Positions 10,831 through 21,410 of a stretch of 64,000 bases of DNA are shown piece by piece (positions within the stretch are counted from its first letter, which is position 1; the number at the start of each line of letters is the position of its first letter). Source of the stretch: Lagopus muta (Eukaryota > Chordata > Aves > Galliformes > Phasianidae); contig NC_064433.1 in assembly GCF_023343835.1 (NCBI RefSeq), forward strand, positions 75,310,823-75,374,822. The letters are read 5' to 3'. Under the pieces are notes generated by a model. It saw only the letters and a list, made by a program, of their open reading frames with translations, was not told the origin of the DNA and did no database searches. Position numbers and translations under genes: made by a program.

Positions 10831-12940
10831 TGCACCAGCAGAGGTAAACTACTGCTGTTGTCACCACTGCTGAAGTCCAACATCTACCAGCTCCCTGAGC
10901 TCATGTCCATTGTCTGGACTCCATCCAGCAAGTGTCGGTGAATGTTGGTGGGTGCAATTTTTTCCATACGGACTTTACCAATGCAGAGCAGAGGGGCAGG
11001 ATCATCTACCTTGACCTGCTGACAACACTTTTCGGGAAGAGAGGATAAAGTTAAGGAATGAAGCAAGTCATTAATCTGAGCAAAAGTGGAAAAAAAAAAA
11101 AAAAAAAATCAGGGGAGCAGAAAAATGAATAGATAGGGCAGGCACAAATCAATAGCAGGACTGTCATTGAACTCAACAGGAGGCAAGTTTTGTTCCCTAA
11201 AGAAGGACAATTTTTGCAATGACCCTCATTGTCCACTTTGCATCATATCTCTTTGAAATTCTAGGCCCCTTTCTTCCATCCTGAATGCAGGATTGCATAT
11301 CTGCAATACTGTGAAACAAGAACATTCTGCCTCTAAAACAGTTTTGCTCACACTTCCGCCTGCTCACCCTGCCACATCATCTGCCTCCTGGAGCAGCCCA
11401 GCCTGGCCAAGGGATGGATGAGACTGATCAATTTCCTCAAATTATGAGCCACACTGATATTACTGATAAATACAGACGTTCAGATAATAGATGCAAAATA
11501 TATTATATTGCATAAACATCATCTTTAAATGACATAAAAAATTAGTCTCACCATCTTGTTTGTCTGATAAATTGACAAATAATTTAGAAGGACATGGAAG
11601 AAGATGAATGGGCGAAACACATCCATCTGTTCCAATAACAAGTAAAGTGCTGTAAGTTTCCCTTGAATTTGTCGAATGACCTGCACAGATCTTCAAAAAA
11701 CATTGTGAATTCTAACCAAAATGTATCTGTTACAGAGGGATTAAACCATTATAAGTATATATAGTATAAAGTACATACAGTACTAAACATTTTGAAAAAG
11801 GCAATGAAAAATGAAAATTGGTATAGAAGTAAAATTGAGATTTTGAAGTAGTGAGTGAATGGTAATCAAAGAAATAAAGTGAAAATTTAGATTTTGTTGA
11901 ATCCCAGGGAGTATACTCATGCAGGCGGTCCAGTTCGCTAATGTAGCTGTCTTTTCATATGGTCCTAAACTTCTACATTAGATTAAGTTGTTGCTTGCCT
12001 GCTTGTAGTCGTAACTCCAGAGAGATTTCCCTTTGGAATATTAAAAATTGAGTTCTCCTGAATCAGCTTCCACAAAACAAATGTTCCTCACACAAACTTC
12101 CTCACGCAGGGCTACTTTGTAAGAAGAAAAAGATTAAATACAAGGCAAAATATCTCCTGGCTCACTTAAATACTGTCCTTGCCCTGTAAGTTTTAGCAAG
12201 TCACTTAAATTACTGGTTGTAACACAATGAAAAGCACGACAGTGATAGCAGAGTAGCAAGACCCCAGGCTGCAGTGAGTGAAAACTTGCTAAACAGAGCA
12301 GTCATGGAGACAGAAAGAAGGAACAAAAACCTGCTTATCCTTGGAAGGCCTCAGCTATGCAGGGATCTCCAGATGAGATACCCTCACCTCCACTGCCAAC
12401 ACTTAAATGAGGTCTGGGAAGAGGAAGATCCTGTCAATACCCATACTGGTCATTCATGTGCACTGCATACACTTGAGCTCCCCTGGCTTGGCCCTGCCTT
12501 ACTACTAGGTGCTCAATCACTGTTTCAAGCCCTGACTTAGCATTTCCACCACAGTGGTCATGCCTGTTCATGTGGCCAAAATCTCTCATACACTTGGATC
12601 TGAACATTATTTTAAAGGCAGAAAATTATCCCGGTCATTAATAACGAAAAACTTCTGCCAAAGCCTTTGTGTGATCTGCACTGTATGCCATTGTAGAAGT
12701 TCAGTTCTGCAACAAACTGAGAGCAACAGACTAATGTTCATCAAATCCAGACTACGTGGTGTCTTTTTTCTGTCTGCCTTCCTTTTCCAAGACTCACAAA
12801 CTGCATTTCAGGTATTGCTGTCAAGAGCGTCAAAAGTTATGCTTTTAAGAAAAGTTATCCGCTCATGGGTAAGGTATTCTGCCATGTATTCATTATAAAA
12901 AGAAGTTAAAAAAAAAAAAAGGATGTTGCAGATAAGAAGC
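10831..12940 (-). repeat. Inverted XY copy: Y then X in reverse complement
   Basis: This matches the reverse complement of 3991 back to about 1876 with few substitutions. It joins the third CpG-rich unit at 10831 and breaks at 12940 inside X, where a second X copy starts. It includes the same CR1-mariner chimera as copy 1, at about 10870-10970. Confidence 0.9.
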
Positions 12941-13851
12941 AGAGTAGCAAGACCCCAGGCTGCAGTGAATGAAAACTTGCTAAACAGAGCAGTCATGGAG
13001 ACAGAAAGAAGTCACAAAAACCTGCTTATCCTTGGAAGGCCTCAGCTATGCAGGGATCTCCAGATGAGATACCCTCACCTCCACTGCCAACACTTAAATG
13101 AGGTCTGGGAAGAGGAAGATCCTGTCAATACCCATACTGATCATTCATGTGCACTGCATACACTTGAGCTCCCCTGGCTTGGCCCTGCCTTACTACTAGG
13201 TGCTCAATCACTGTTTCAAGCCCTGACTTAGCATTTCCACCACAGTGGTCATGCCTGTTCATGTGGCCAAAATCTCTCATACACTTGGATCTGAACATTA
13301 TTTTAAAGGCAGAAAATTTGTCCCAGTCTTTAATAACGAAAAACTTCTGCCAAAGCCTTTGTGTGATCTGCACTGTATGCCATTGTAGAAGTTCAGTTCT
13401 GCAACAAACTGAGAGCAACAGACTAATGTTCATCAAATCCAGACTACGTGGGGTCTTTTTTCTGTCTGCCTTCCTTTTCCAAGACTCACAAACTGCATTT
13501 CAGGTATTGCTGTCAAGAGCGTCAAAAGTTATGCTTTTAAGAAAAGTTACCTGCTCATGGGTAAGGTATTCTGCCACGTATTCATTATAAAAAGAAGTTA
13601 AAAAAAAAAAAAAAAAAGGATGTTGCAGATAAGAAGCATTAAGAATGACTTTACCACGTAATTGCAGCTTCTCTAGTCTAACCTTTCTTCAAAAAGGCTG
13701 GAGAAAGCAATATTTCTCAAAACAAGAGAAATTTCTTTACTCCTTTTTATTACTTTCTCAGAAAACTGTAACATTCTTACTACTATGGTAATATTGTAGG
13801 CTAGGGGCTTCTACAATCAACAGATGCACAAAGGTTAGGCTTCATAAGATA
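12941..13851 (-). repeat. Second inverted X copy
   Basis: Bases from 12941 repeat those from 12250, a local period of 691 bp. The copy runs to 13851, matching the reverse complement of 2576 back to about 1664. A few substitutions separate it from the first inverted X, so the duplication is recent. Confidence 0.9.
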
Positions 13852-14414
13852 ACCATGATGAAAAGATATATACATTTAAAAAGAAAAAAAAAAAGAAAAA
13901 AAAAAGAAAAAAAAAAAAAAAAGGAAATGCTAACTGGACTCACAGGCTCACAGTAAACACCCCAGAGAGCAACCTCCAGAAAGAGATCCCTCCTCAGTGG
14001 TAGTCAGCCCTTAAATGGGATCTCCACTCCTTCCTGGTAACACTGGCAAATTGCTTTCACCTGTGCTCCCATGGCTGACTTATTGCTTGCCTCAGGTGGT
14101 CAATAAGAGGTCCAGGCTGTGATCAACAGTTCCCATACAACCATCACATTACTTGAGAGAGAAAACTCTCAGCTTCAAAATACTATTTTTTAACATAGAC
14201 ACCACCACTAGCTATGCATTTTTGATGTGATTTAGCAATGAACATGAGCCTGCATGCTGCATTTGTAAAAATCTGCACCAGCAGAGGTAAACTACTGCTG
14301 TTGTCACCACTGCTGAAGTCCAACATCTACCAGCTCCCTGAGCTCATGTCCATTGTCTGGACTCCATCCAGCAAGTGTAGGTGAATGTTGGTGGGTGCAA
14401 TTTTTTCCATACGG
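13852..14414 (-). repeat. Inverted Y end
   Basis: Reverse complement of about 4404 back to 3854, including the A-rich tract at 13880-13922 and an interspersed-repeat segment at about 13945-14140. On the minus strand the order is Y-end, X, X, Y, as expected of a tandem XY array in reverse. Homology to Y stops at 14414 and mariner sequence continues. Confidence 0.85.
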
Positions 14415-14527
14415 AGGAAGTCAATTCCTCAGCTTTGCATCATCTGCAATTCCATGTTAAATGCCATTTTGTCAGACAGCTTCTCTCCTGTTATTTGTTG
14501 GCTGGCAAATATTGTATTTGGACCTTT
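14130..14527 (-). mobile_element. Galluhop-like mariner remnant, more complete copy
   Basis: On the minus strand this runs from the 5' part of the transposase gene, through codons like DKMAFNMELQ and RMEKIAPTNIHRHLLDG (first helix-turn-helix), to the mariner tail. It matches 46930-47290. Unlike the Y copies at 3.8 and 10.9 kb, it keeps mariner sequence upstream of the MEKIAPT codons. It has in-frame stops and no DDD catalytic domain, so it is dead. Confidence 0.6.
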
Positions 14528-14673
14528 TTATGTGCTCCCCTCAGTGAAAGGGAAGAGTGCTTTGAGCATTAGCATTTGAAAAGTGTCTGTTTCCCTGGGG
14601 AGATAAGGAGCCACTTGAGCTTTTGAATACATACACCTCCTCCCTTAGTATAGATCTTTCATTGTATTAAGAA
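14528..14673 (+). other. 5' leader of ENS-1 copy B
   Basis: The leader starts at the same pyrimidine tract as copy A (CAG at 14542-14544) and stays about 90% similar up to the start codon. A second CT-rich acceptor-like site lies near 14640-14648. The flank to its left is mariner, unlike copy A, so the shared left edge is not explained by shared flanks. Confidence 0.55.
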
Positions 14674-15436
14674 ATGAGTAACAGTATTGCCAGTATGAAA
14701 AGTGAAGATATGTTATTTGACCTTTTAGAAAAGCATGGTGCTCGTCCCTCTTTATCAGGTATGGATTGGGCACGACATTACTGGTATAACTTGCAGAGTG
14801 TTTTGGACCGTATTAGTATCCTGGAAAAGAATGCTCGTACTCGAGCTGGAAAAGGGAAGTCCTTTATTTGTGCCGTACTCGGGGCTACTTTAAAAGCAGC
14901 CGTGGAGTTCCGAGATGAAAAGCATTCGGCAGAAACCCAAACTATACAAGCACTGCAGGAATCGGTTAAAGTAACGCGAGAATTGGTGAAAACTCTGCAG
15001 AATCAAATAGTGAACCTTGAGGAACAATTAGAAAGAGAGAAATGTAATTCGGCTTTGTTGCAAATGGCTTTTAAGGAACTGCTAACTTGTAAGCATGCCA
15101 GCCATACCGTCACCCACAGTTTGCCTCGAGAAAAAACTTTTCCTCAGGTGGAACTACCAGGAATGAAGGAAAGGCTAGATAAATTAGAAACTCCAATAGC
15201 CCTATTGCGTCCTTTGATAAAAACTGAATACACGTTCGGTAACAGTGAGGATCTAGATCCTCAAATGAATGTTAAGGAAATTCCCTTCTCAGCCACTGAA
15301 CTAGGAAAATTGAAGGAAGATTTTAGCCGCTCTCCAAAGGAATCTGAGACAGAATATGTATGGAGGGTGAGTCTCACTGGTGGCGACCAGATTCGGTTAA
15401 CAGAAAAGGAGGCAGAAGGTTATTGGGGACCAGGAG

Positions 15437-15763
15437 TGTCGTTTCGGCGACCCTGACTGAAGTCTCCTTGTGAAAGTGTTCCGACAGCCCCGGCCAGTTT
15501 CGCACGCTTTTCATGACACCAATATGGTGAGCGGCAAAATGGCATTAATTGCAAGGAGCACACCCTTCTTAAAACTTTCCCCATGCCTTAGGGCTACTAC
15601 CATTATCTCTGACCAATGGACATGTGGCACCTCTTGTTTCCTCCTTATTTGGTCTAACCTGTTCTTCCCTCTTATCTTCAGGTCATTTGTTGCCATGGTT
15701 TCCCAGGGGCCAAGGGGCCCCTGTCGACCCTGGTGACTGCCCCAGACCATTCAGCTAAGTACA
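15437..15763 (-). mobile_element. Solo LTR, alpharetrovirus-like, inside ENS-1 copy B
   Basis: It starts TG and ends CA, is 327 bp long, and is flanked by a perfect 6-bp target duplication CAGGAG (15431-15436 and 15764-15769). The uninterrupted site is visible in copy C. Read on the minus strand it holds the sequence ...CACCATATTGGTGTCAT, like the R/U5 region of avian alpharetroviral LTRs. It resembles the LTR at 43458-43690. A 6-bp duplication fits alpha/beta-type retroviruses. Confidence 0.8.
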
Positions 15764-16909
15764 CAGGAGTATTTTTAACTACTGGCAACAGTCGTGCTCC
15801 CTGGTCCTTAACACAAAGGGCTGCCTATTGGGCAGGTGGTCTCAACCCTCTAGAAAGGGGAGACCCCCTTGCCATTGCTGGAACAGTTGATCAGCTAGTG
15901 GAGAGTGTTCAAAAGGCTGCTTGTCTCCAAATGATGTATGATAGAAAGCTGCAGCCACATCATGAATCACCTATGATGATGCCTGTTCATAGAATCATAG
16001 AATAATAGAATCACTAAGGTTGGAAAAGACCTAAAAGATCACCCAGTCCAACCGTTCACCTATTCCCAATAGCTCCCACTAAACCATGTCCCTCAACACA
16101 ACATCCAGTCTTTCCTCGAACACCCCCTGGGTCGGTGATTCCACCACCTCCCTGGGCAGTCCATTCCAGTGCCTGACCACCCTTTCTGAAAAGTAATACT
16201 TCCTCATGTCCAGCCTGAATCTCCCCTGCCGTAGCTTGAAACCATTCCCTCTGGTTCTATCACTAATGACACGAGAGAAGAGGCCGACCCCCAGCTCACT
16301 ACAACCTCCCTTCAGGAAGTTATAGAGAGCAATAAGGTCTCCCCTGAGCCTCCTCTTCTCCAGGCTGAACATTCCCAGCTCCTTCAGCCTCTCCTCATAT
16401 GGCCTGTGTTCCAGACCCCTCACCAGCTTTGTTGCCCTTCTTTGAACACATTCCAGGGCCTCAATATTTTTCTTGCAGTGAGGGGCCCAAAACTGGACAC
16501 AGTACTCGAGGTGCGGCCTCGTGAGTGCTGAGTATAGGGGAACAATCACCTCTCTGCTCCTGCTTGCAACACTGTTTCTGATGCAAGCCAGGATGCCATT
16601 GGCCTTCTTGGCCACCTGGGCACACTGTCGGCTCATGTTGGTTCAGCCGAGCATCAACCAATACCCCCAGGTCCATTTCCTCTACGCAGTCCTCCAGCCA
16701 CACTGCCCCAAGCCTGTAGCGTTTCCTGGGGTTGTTGTAGCCGAAGTGCAGGACCCGGCATTTGGCCTTGTTGAAACTCATCCCATTGGGTTCAGCCCAG
16801 CTCTCCCGCCTGTCCAGATCCCTCTGTAGGGCCTCGCTACCCCAGGCAGATCCACACTTCCAGCCAATTTGGTGTCATCTGCGAATTTACTGAGGGTGCA
16901 CTCGATGCC

Positions 16910-17760
16910 TGTGAGAATTCTTCTCTGTTTTTTGGCTCAAAGCTTGCTTCCTGAGGTATTTCTTGTGATAAGACTCTGAGTGATTTGTTGAGGAGGCAAC
17001 TAATGGGTGCTAACCGTGTGACAATGGATATCGCTTTGGGAACATTTGAAAGCCCCTTCCCCCAGAACTGCTTGCTCTATACAAGAGCGGATGAGAGCGC
17101 TCAGGAGTGTTTACTGGCGGAAGATCTGGCCTGTGACAAAACAGCTCCAGCTAGGTGTGGGAAAATTGGGGAACGATACCATCGTGTCCTGTGAGAAACA
17201 GGATGCAGATGGGTACCCCTGCTCCCTCTTATCTGCTGGCAAGGCCCGGAAGATGGGAACAAAGGAGTTTCTGCTGAGATCCCAGAGCCAGAAGCTGCCA
17301 CTCAAAGGAGAGCTGACTCAACCACTTTGGATTTGAGCTGTCACTCCAAAGATAGCTGACTTCACCACTTTGAAAGCATTGAAAAGGGGCCATCATCGCC
17401 ATGGTCGTCGTCGTGCTTCGTCGTCGTTGTCAACAGGACAACTCTGCCTGACAACCCACCGCTACTGAAGATCAAAGACTGAACTACGAACCTCGCTGGA
17501 TCCATGGTGGTGACTATGTCCCTCTTGCTGCCTATAAAGACTCCTTGACTCTTCTTCTTTCCTATCTTTTCTATCGCCCTCCTTCCCTTCCCCCATTACC
17601 CTAATTCGTAATAGTGTCCGTCCTCCCCTTCCCCATTTCCCTGATTAAGATTTGTAATAAACTGGTCGGACCAACATTTGAACCGTTGCTTCTTAATCTC
17701 ACGCCGGGTATATAGATAATAAAAGAACCTCCTCTCCCTCCTATAAATTGGAGCGAGACA
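16910..17760 (+). mobile_element. Solo ENS-1/Soprano-type LTR inside CR1
   Basis: 851 bp, TG...CA, with TGTGAGAATTC at one end and GAGCGAGACA at the other, flanked by 5-bp duplications ATGCC (16905-16909, 17761-17765). It matches the 3' LTR of copy C (47321-48250, opposite strand). TATAAAG at 17533-17539 and AATAAA at 17656-17661 place U3, R and U5. U3 has two tandem ~43-bp repeats near 17300-17375. LTRs of this family are reported as promoters active in chicken ES cells; activity here is not shown. Confidence 0.88.
17533..17661 (+). promoter_or_regulatory. LTR core promoter (TATA) and poly(A) signal
   Basis: TATAAAG at 17533-17539 should set initiation roughly 25-30 bases downstream. AATAAA at 17656-17661 lies about 120 bases further, the usual spacing for an LTR R region. 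Both elements are conserved in the copy C LTR (47539-47545 and 47420-47425, minus strand). Confidence 0.65.
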
Positions 17761-19783
17761 ATGCCCTCATCCAGTTCATCAATAAAGATATTGAAGAGGA
17801 CAGGCCCCAGCACCGACCCCTGGGGAACACCACTCACGACTGGTCGCCAGCTGGATTTGACTCCATTCACCACCACTCTCTGTGCCCGGCCCTCCAGCCA
17901 GCTCCTTACCCAGCCAAGAGTGTACCCATCCAAGCCTCGGGCTGCCAGCTTCTGCAGGAGAATGCTGTGGGAGACAGTGTCAAAGGCTTTGCTGAAGTCT
18001 AGGTAGACCACATCAACAGCCTTTCCTTCATCCACCAGATGGGTCACTAGATCATAGAAGGAGATCAGGTTGGTCAAACAGGACCTGCCCTTCATGAACC
18101 CATGCTGGCTAGGCCTGATCCCCCGGTCACCCTGCACATGCCGCATGATCTCCCTCAAGACAATCTGCTCCATAACCTTCCCTGGCACCGAGGTCAGGCT
18201 GACAGGCCTGTAGTTCCCCGGATCCTCCTTACGACCTTTCTTATAAATGGGAGTCACATTGGCAAGCCTCCAGTCTTCTGGGACCTCACCAGTCAACAAG
18301 GAGCGCTGACAGATGATGGAAAGCGGCTCGGCTATCACCTCCGCCAGTTCCCTCAGCACTCTCGGGTGGATCTCATCTGGCCCCATCGACTTGTGACAGT
18401 CCAGCTGGAGCAGTAGGTCTCTGACTGTTTCTTTCAGAATCACAGGGGGGTTAGTGTGCTCCCCAGCCGAGATTACCAGGTCAGAGAGAGGGGTATCCTG
18501 AGGATAACTGGTCTGACTTTTAAAGACAGACATAAAGAAGGCATTCAGAACCTCCGCCTTTTCCTTATCCTCAGTGGTCACATTCCCAGCCTCATCCAGC
18601 ACAGAGTGGATATTCTCCTTTGTCCTCCTCTTACTGTTAATGTATTTATAAAAGAGTTTCTCATTCCTTTTCACCCCAGTGGCTAGGTTAAATTCAAGCT
18701 GGGCTTTTGCCTTTCTGATTTCACCTCTACACATCCTAACAACTTCCCTGTATTCATTTTGAGTGGCCTGTCCCTCTTTCCACAGGCGGTAGATTCTCTT
18801 TTTCTCCCAGAGCCTCAGGAATAGCTCCCTATTCATCCACGCCGGTCTTCTTCCCCGCCGGCTCATTTTGCAGCTCAGGGGGACCGCCTGCTCCTGTGCC
18901 CTTAAGACTTCCTTCTTGAAGAGCAACCAGCTCTCTTGGACCCCTTTGCTCGCTAAGACTGAATGCCAGGGGACTCCCCCTATTAGTCTCCTGAATAATT
19001 CAAAGTCCGCCCTCCTGAAGTCCAAGGTAGCAGTATTACTATTCCCCCTCCAGGCTCCACCAGGAATCACGAAGTCTATCATTTCATGATCACTCTGTCC
19101 AAGACAGCCTCCAACCTCCACATCTCCCACCAAACCTTCCCTGTTTGTGAACAGCAGGTCTAGTGGGGCAGTTCCTCTCGTGGGCCCCACATCATGAATC
19201 ACCTATGATGATGCCTGTTGATCCTGAGAGAATGAATGCTTTAATTAGAGGGCTTCCAGAGTCGTTAAAACCTATAGGTATTCAACTGCAAGGAAAAATA
19301 CAAGTAATGCCTCAGGGAGAGAGAGCCCGGCCAGTGTTAGAAGGAGCTGTAACCAACCACCTGCAGTCAGGAAACAAAGCATGGATGTGGGGAGAGGTTG
19401 CCCAAGAGTTAATTAACTATGGAAGGAAATATGGGCCAGTGGTTTCTTCCTCCACTAAATTTGAGCCAAGAGAAGTGAGACTTGCAGCAGTCAGCCTTGC
19501 CCCCAGGCCTCCTAGCCCAAAGCTCAGTGGGACTGGAAGGGTCTCATTGTCAGTAAAAACAGGTAGGCAAAATATTGATCATAAACGTAATTGTCTCTGG
19601 ACATTGGGCTGGCAAAAGGGTGTTCCACGAGATTTGATGAATGGATTACCCACTGTCAGGTTAGAGAAATTAGTTAACTGGTGGCCAGAACAAAAGCCCC
19701 AGAATCTCGAGGAGAGCAAAACCCCAGGTCCTAGGGCCTCTCCCAGGGAACCTGAATGGCTATCCAAGCCATTAGAAAACTGA

Positions 19784-20350
19784 TGTCTTCGCCCCTCCCA
19801 AGTGAGCGGGGTGGGGGCGGTGAAGGGTGGATGCATGAGAAAGCTCACAACAAAGGGAAACAAGATCCTCGATTTAACATCTTCTGTCCAAAGGCCCCAC
19901 CACTCTTGCCAGTTATCCCTGTGAGTCACGATCCAGTGGCTGATAAGCCAGGGAAACACTCTTACCTCCCTGGACAGACTGTGTCAATTGACTCAGCTAG
20001 CCTGAGGCCAGTTTCCCTAACCTTAACAGGATCCCTTAACAAATATCTTTGGAAGGCTAAAAACACCCCCCTCCCCAAAAAAAAAAGAATATGAAATCAA
20101 TACTTGCTGGATTGTTCCCTCATATTTTTTAACCCTATTAACAAAGCCCAAAAAGGGCAAGTCGGTGTCTTCTTTTATTTTACAGAAGATCCCTGTGGGA
20201 CCTTGACAGAACACAAAAAGGTTAATAGCTGATTTTATCTATTTGTGTTTTGTGACAGAAATACTGAAGATTTGATCATGCTTGAATACTGAATGTACCT
20301 CTCAATTACATTTTTTGGTTGCAGTAGTGTTATGTTTTGTGTTGTTGTGG
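19784..20350 (+). pseudogene. ENS-1 provirus 3' region, env-like remnant (copy B)
   Basis: Downstream of the ENS-1 stop, sequence stays homologous to copy C (50164 down to about 49600 on the minus strand). An overlapping frame (19756-20094) contains LPVIPVSHDPVADKPGKHSY and a segment like SLTLTGSLNKYLWKAK, probably the start of an env surface-subunit gene. It frameshifts in the A-run near 20083. No pol lies between ENS-1 and this region. Homology to copy C ends near 20350. The env call rests on position and on the transmembrane remnant in copy C. Confidence 0.45.
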
Positions 20351-20618
20351 GTGTGGGTAGTGATTTATTTTCCCTAAACTAAAAGAACAACTTAAGGGGC
20401 CTCTGACAGGAGGTCAAACTGTCCCTCTTTTGGATGAGGAGGAATGCAAGTGATGCTCCCCTACATTTTTCCTTCCAACTTACCTCTATCCCAGGACAGC
20501 AGGTGTCCAGGAATGATGGCCTAGTGCTGAATAAGCAAATGTGAGAATTAGCAATATACGCTTAGCTAGCAACAGTTCTTTAGCCAGTATCTGTATAGTT
20601 TAGTGGAATGTCGGGAGA
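20351..20618. other. Unassigned, possibly the upstream part of an LTR
   Basis: No gene is recognised. It joins the promoter-like segment D without a visible boundary, so it may be the outer U3 part of an unclassified LTR. That is inference from context only. Confidence 0.3.
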
Positions 20619-20882
20619 ATTGTGAGCCTGCAATACTCAGCCAATGGGGAACCAGGGCAGGGAGAGAGAAGCGTTGGCTGATAGGGAATAAAAGACATGA
20701 AGGCTGTTCTGACTGTTCTGATGGCTGTAACACCATTCCCACAATGTAATCTGCCAGTTAGTGGTGGTTTTTAGAGGTAGTAGCTCAGATATGATCAGTA
20801 AGGAACTTCATTTTCAGATTGGCAGACTTTTTAGGAGCTCCTACCTCCTTAGTTCACTTGACAACTGGTGTCTTTAAAGAAC
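20619..20882 (+). repeat. Segment D, copy 1, promoter-like
   Basis: Homologous to 40881-41152 (direct) and, in its 3' half, to 44620-44765 (inverted). CCAAT at 20641-20645 and ATAAAAG at 20688-20694 lie 47 bp apart, a retroviral U3/core-promoter layout. The second copy has lost the TATA-like box (ATCAAAG). D is joined to a Z fragment here and in the inverted copy. Confidence 0.6.
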
Positions 20883-21410
20883 TGGAAACAGCACTTATGT
20901 ACTATACTGTTGCAGGGACTTCAGAAGCTTGCTTCCTGTGACAAACCTAACTGCAGCTTTTCCATCTTTGAGTATGTACTGGGGATTATTGCCAAGCCTT
21001 GTAGGGGTATGAAAGAACAACAAAGGAATTCCATGAATTGTTATGGGCTGTGGATATATCCAGTTCTGCTTACTAATTTAAAAAAAAATAAATAAAATTA
21101 AAAAAAAAAAGAATTCTATGCTTTGTGGAAAGCAGCATCTTCTGTTGAAATCTTATCTGTCTTAGGAAAAAACACCTTTGTTTCTCAGCTTTGGTGCTGT
21201 CTTGTTCTTGATATGCTTTGTGAATTAACATGACAGTTTTCTAATGACAGCTCTCTTCCACGATCATCCCAGTGAACATGTGCTGCATGCAACACAGGAA
21301 TCTTCCTGAATTTCATTTCTCTATGTGCAGATTTCCAGAAGAGTGCAATGGAACCAGCAACAGGTTTTGCAAGAATGGGATTTATTTATTTCTTTGATCC
21401 ATATTCCAAC
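20883..21410 (+). repeat. Partial unit Z, copy 2
   Basis: Homologous to about 7483-7968 and to the reverse complement of 44100-44619. It begins at the same GGAAACAGCAC boundary as the 44.6-kb copy, so D-Z is a shared architecture distinct from the long Z units. Confidence 0.85.

Larger units (their letters stand above)
15988..19186 (-). mobile_element. CR1 LINE, 5' truncated, inside ENS-1 copy B
   Basis: CR1 ORF2 reads right to left. It begins within the endonuclease domain (QSDHEMIDF near 19090), runs through the reverse transcriptase ([33 protein letters not shown]), then is split by an LTR at 16910-17760. The FADD active-site motif lies just beyond, near 16880. The 3' end has the CR1-type octamer tail (ATTCTATG-like) at 15988-16012. 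A 4-base insertion near 16645 breaks the frame and is shared with the 28.3-kb CR1. Flanking 33-bp direct repeats (15955-15987, 19187-19219) are the target-site duplication. Confidence 0.92.
14674..19783 (+). pseudogene. ENS-1: ENS-1/ERNI-like ORF, copy B, split by nested insertions
   Basis: The gene lies in three pieces: 14674-15436, 15770-15987 and 19220-19783 (TGA at 19781). After setting aside the two insertions and their target duplications, the lengths total 1545 nt, a multiple of three, with no other stop seen: about 514 codons. The N-terminus is MSNSIASMKSED, followed by a coiled-coil region (about residues 80-145) and an HP1-box PQVEL at residues 157-161 (15142-15156). ERNI is reported to act with Geminin and HP1-gamma in early neural gene control; this copy cannot make full-length protein. 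An ORF of 260 codons (14674-15456), ending in LTR sequence, could still encode the coiled coil plus HP1 box. Confidence 0.75.

Noticed and set aside
9546..10873. Frames of up to 177 codons on both strands of the CpG-rich repeat
   Set aside because: Low stop density follows from GC content. Frames run across unit boundaries with no domain or start context.
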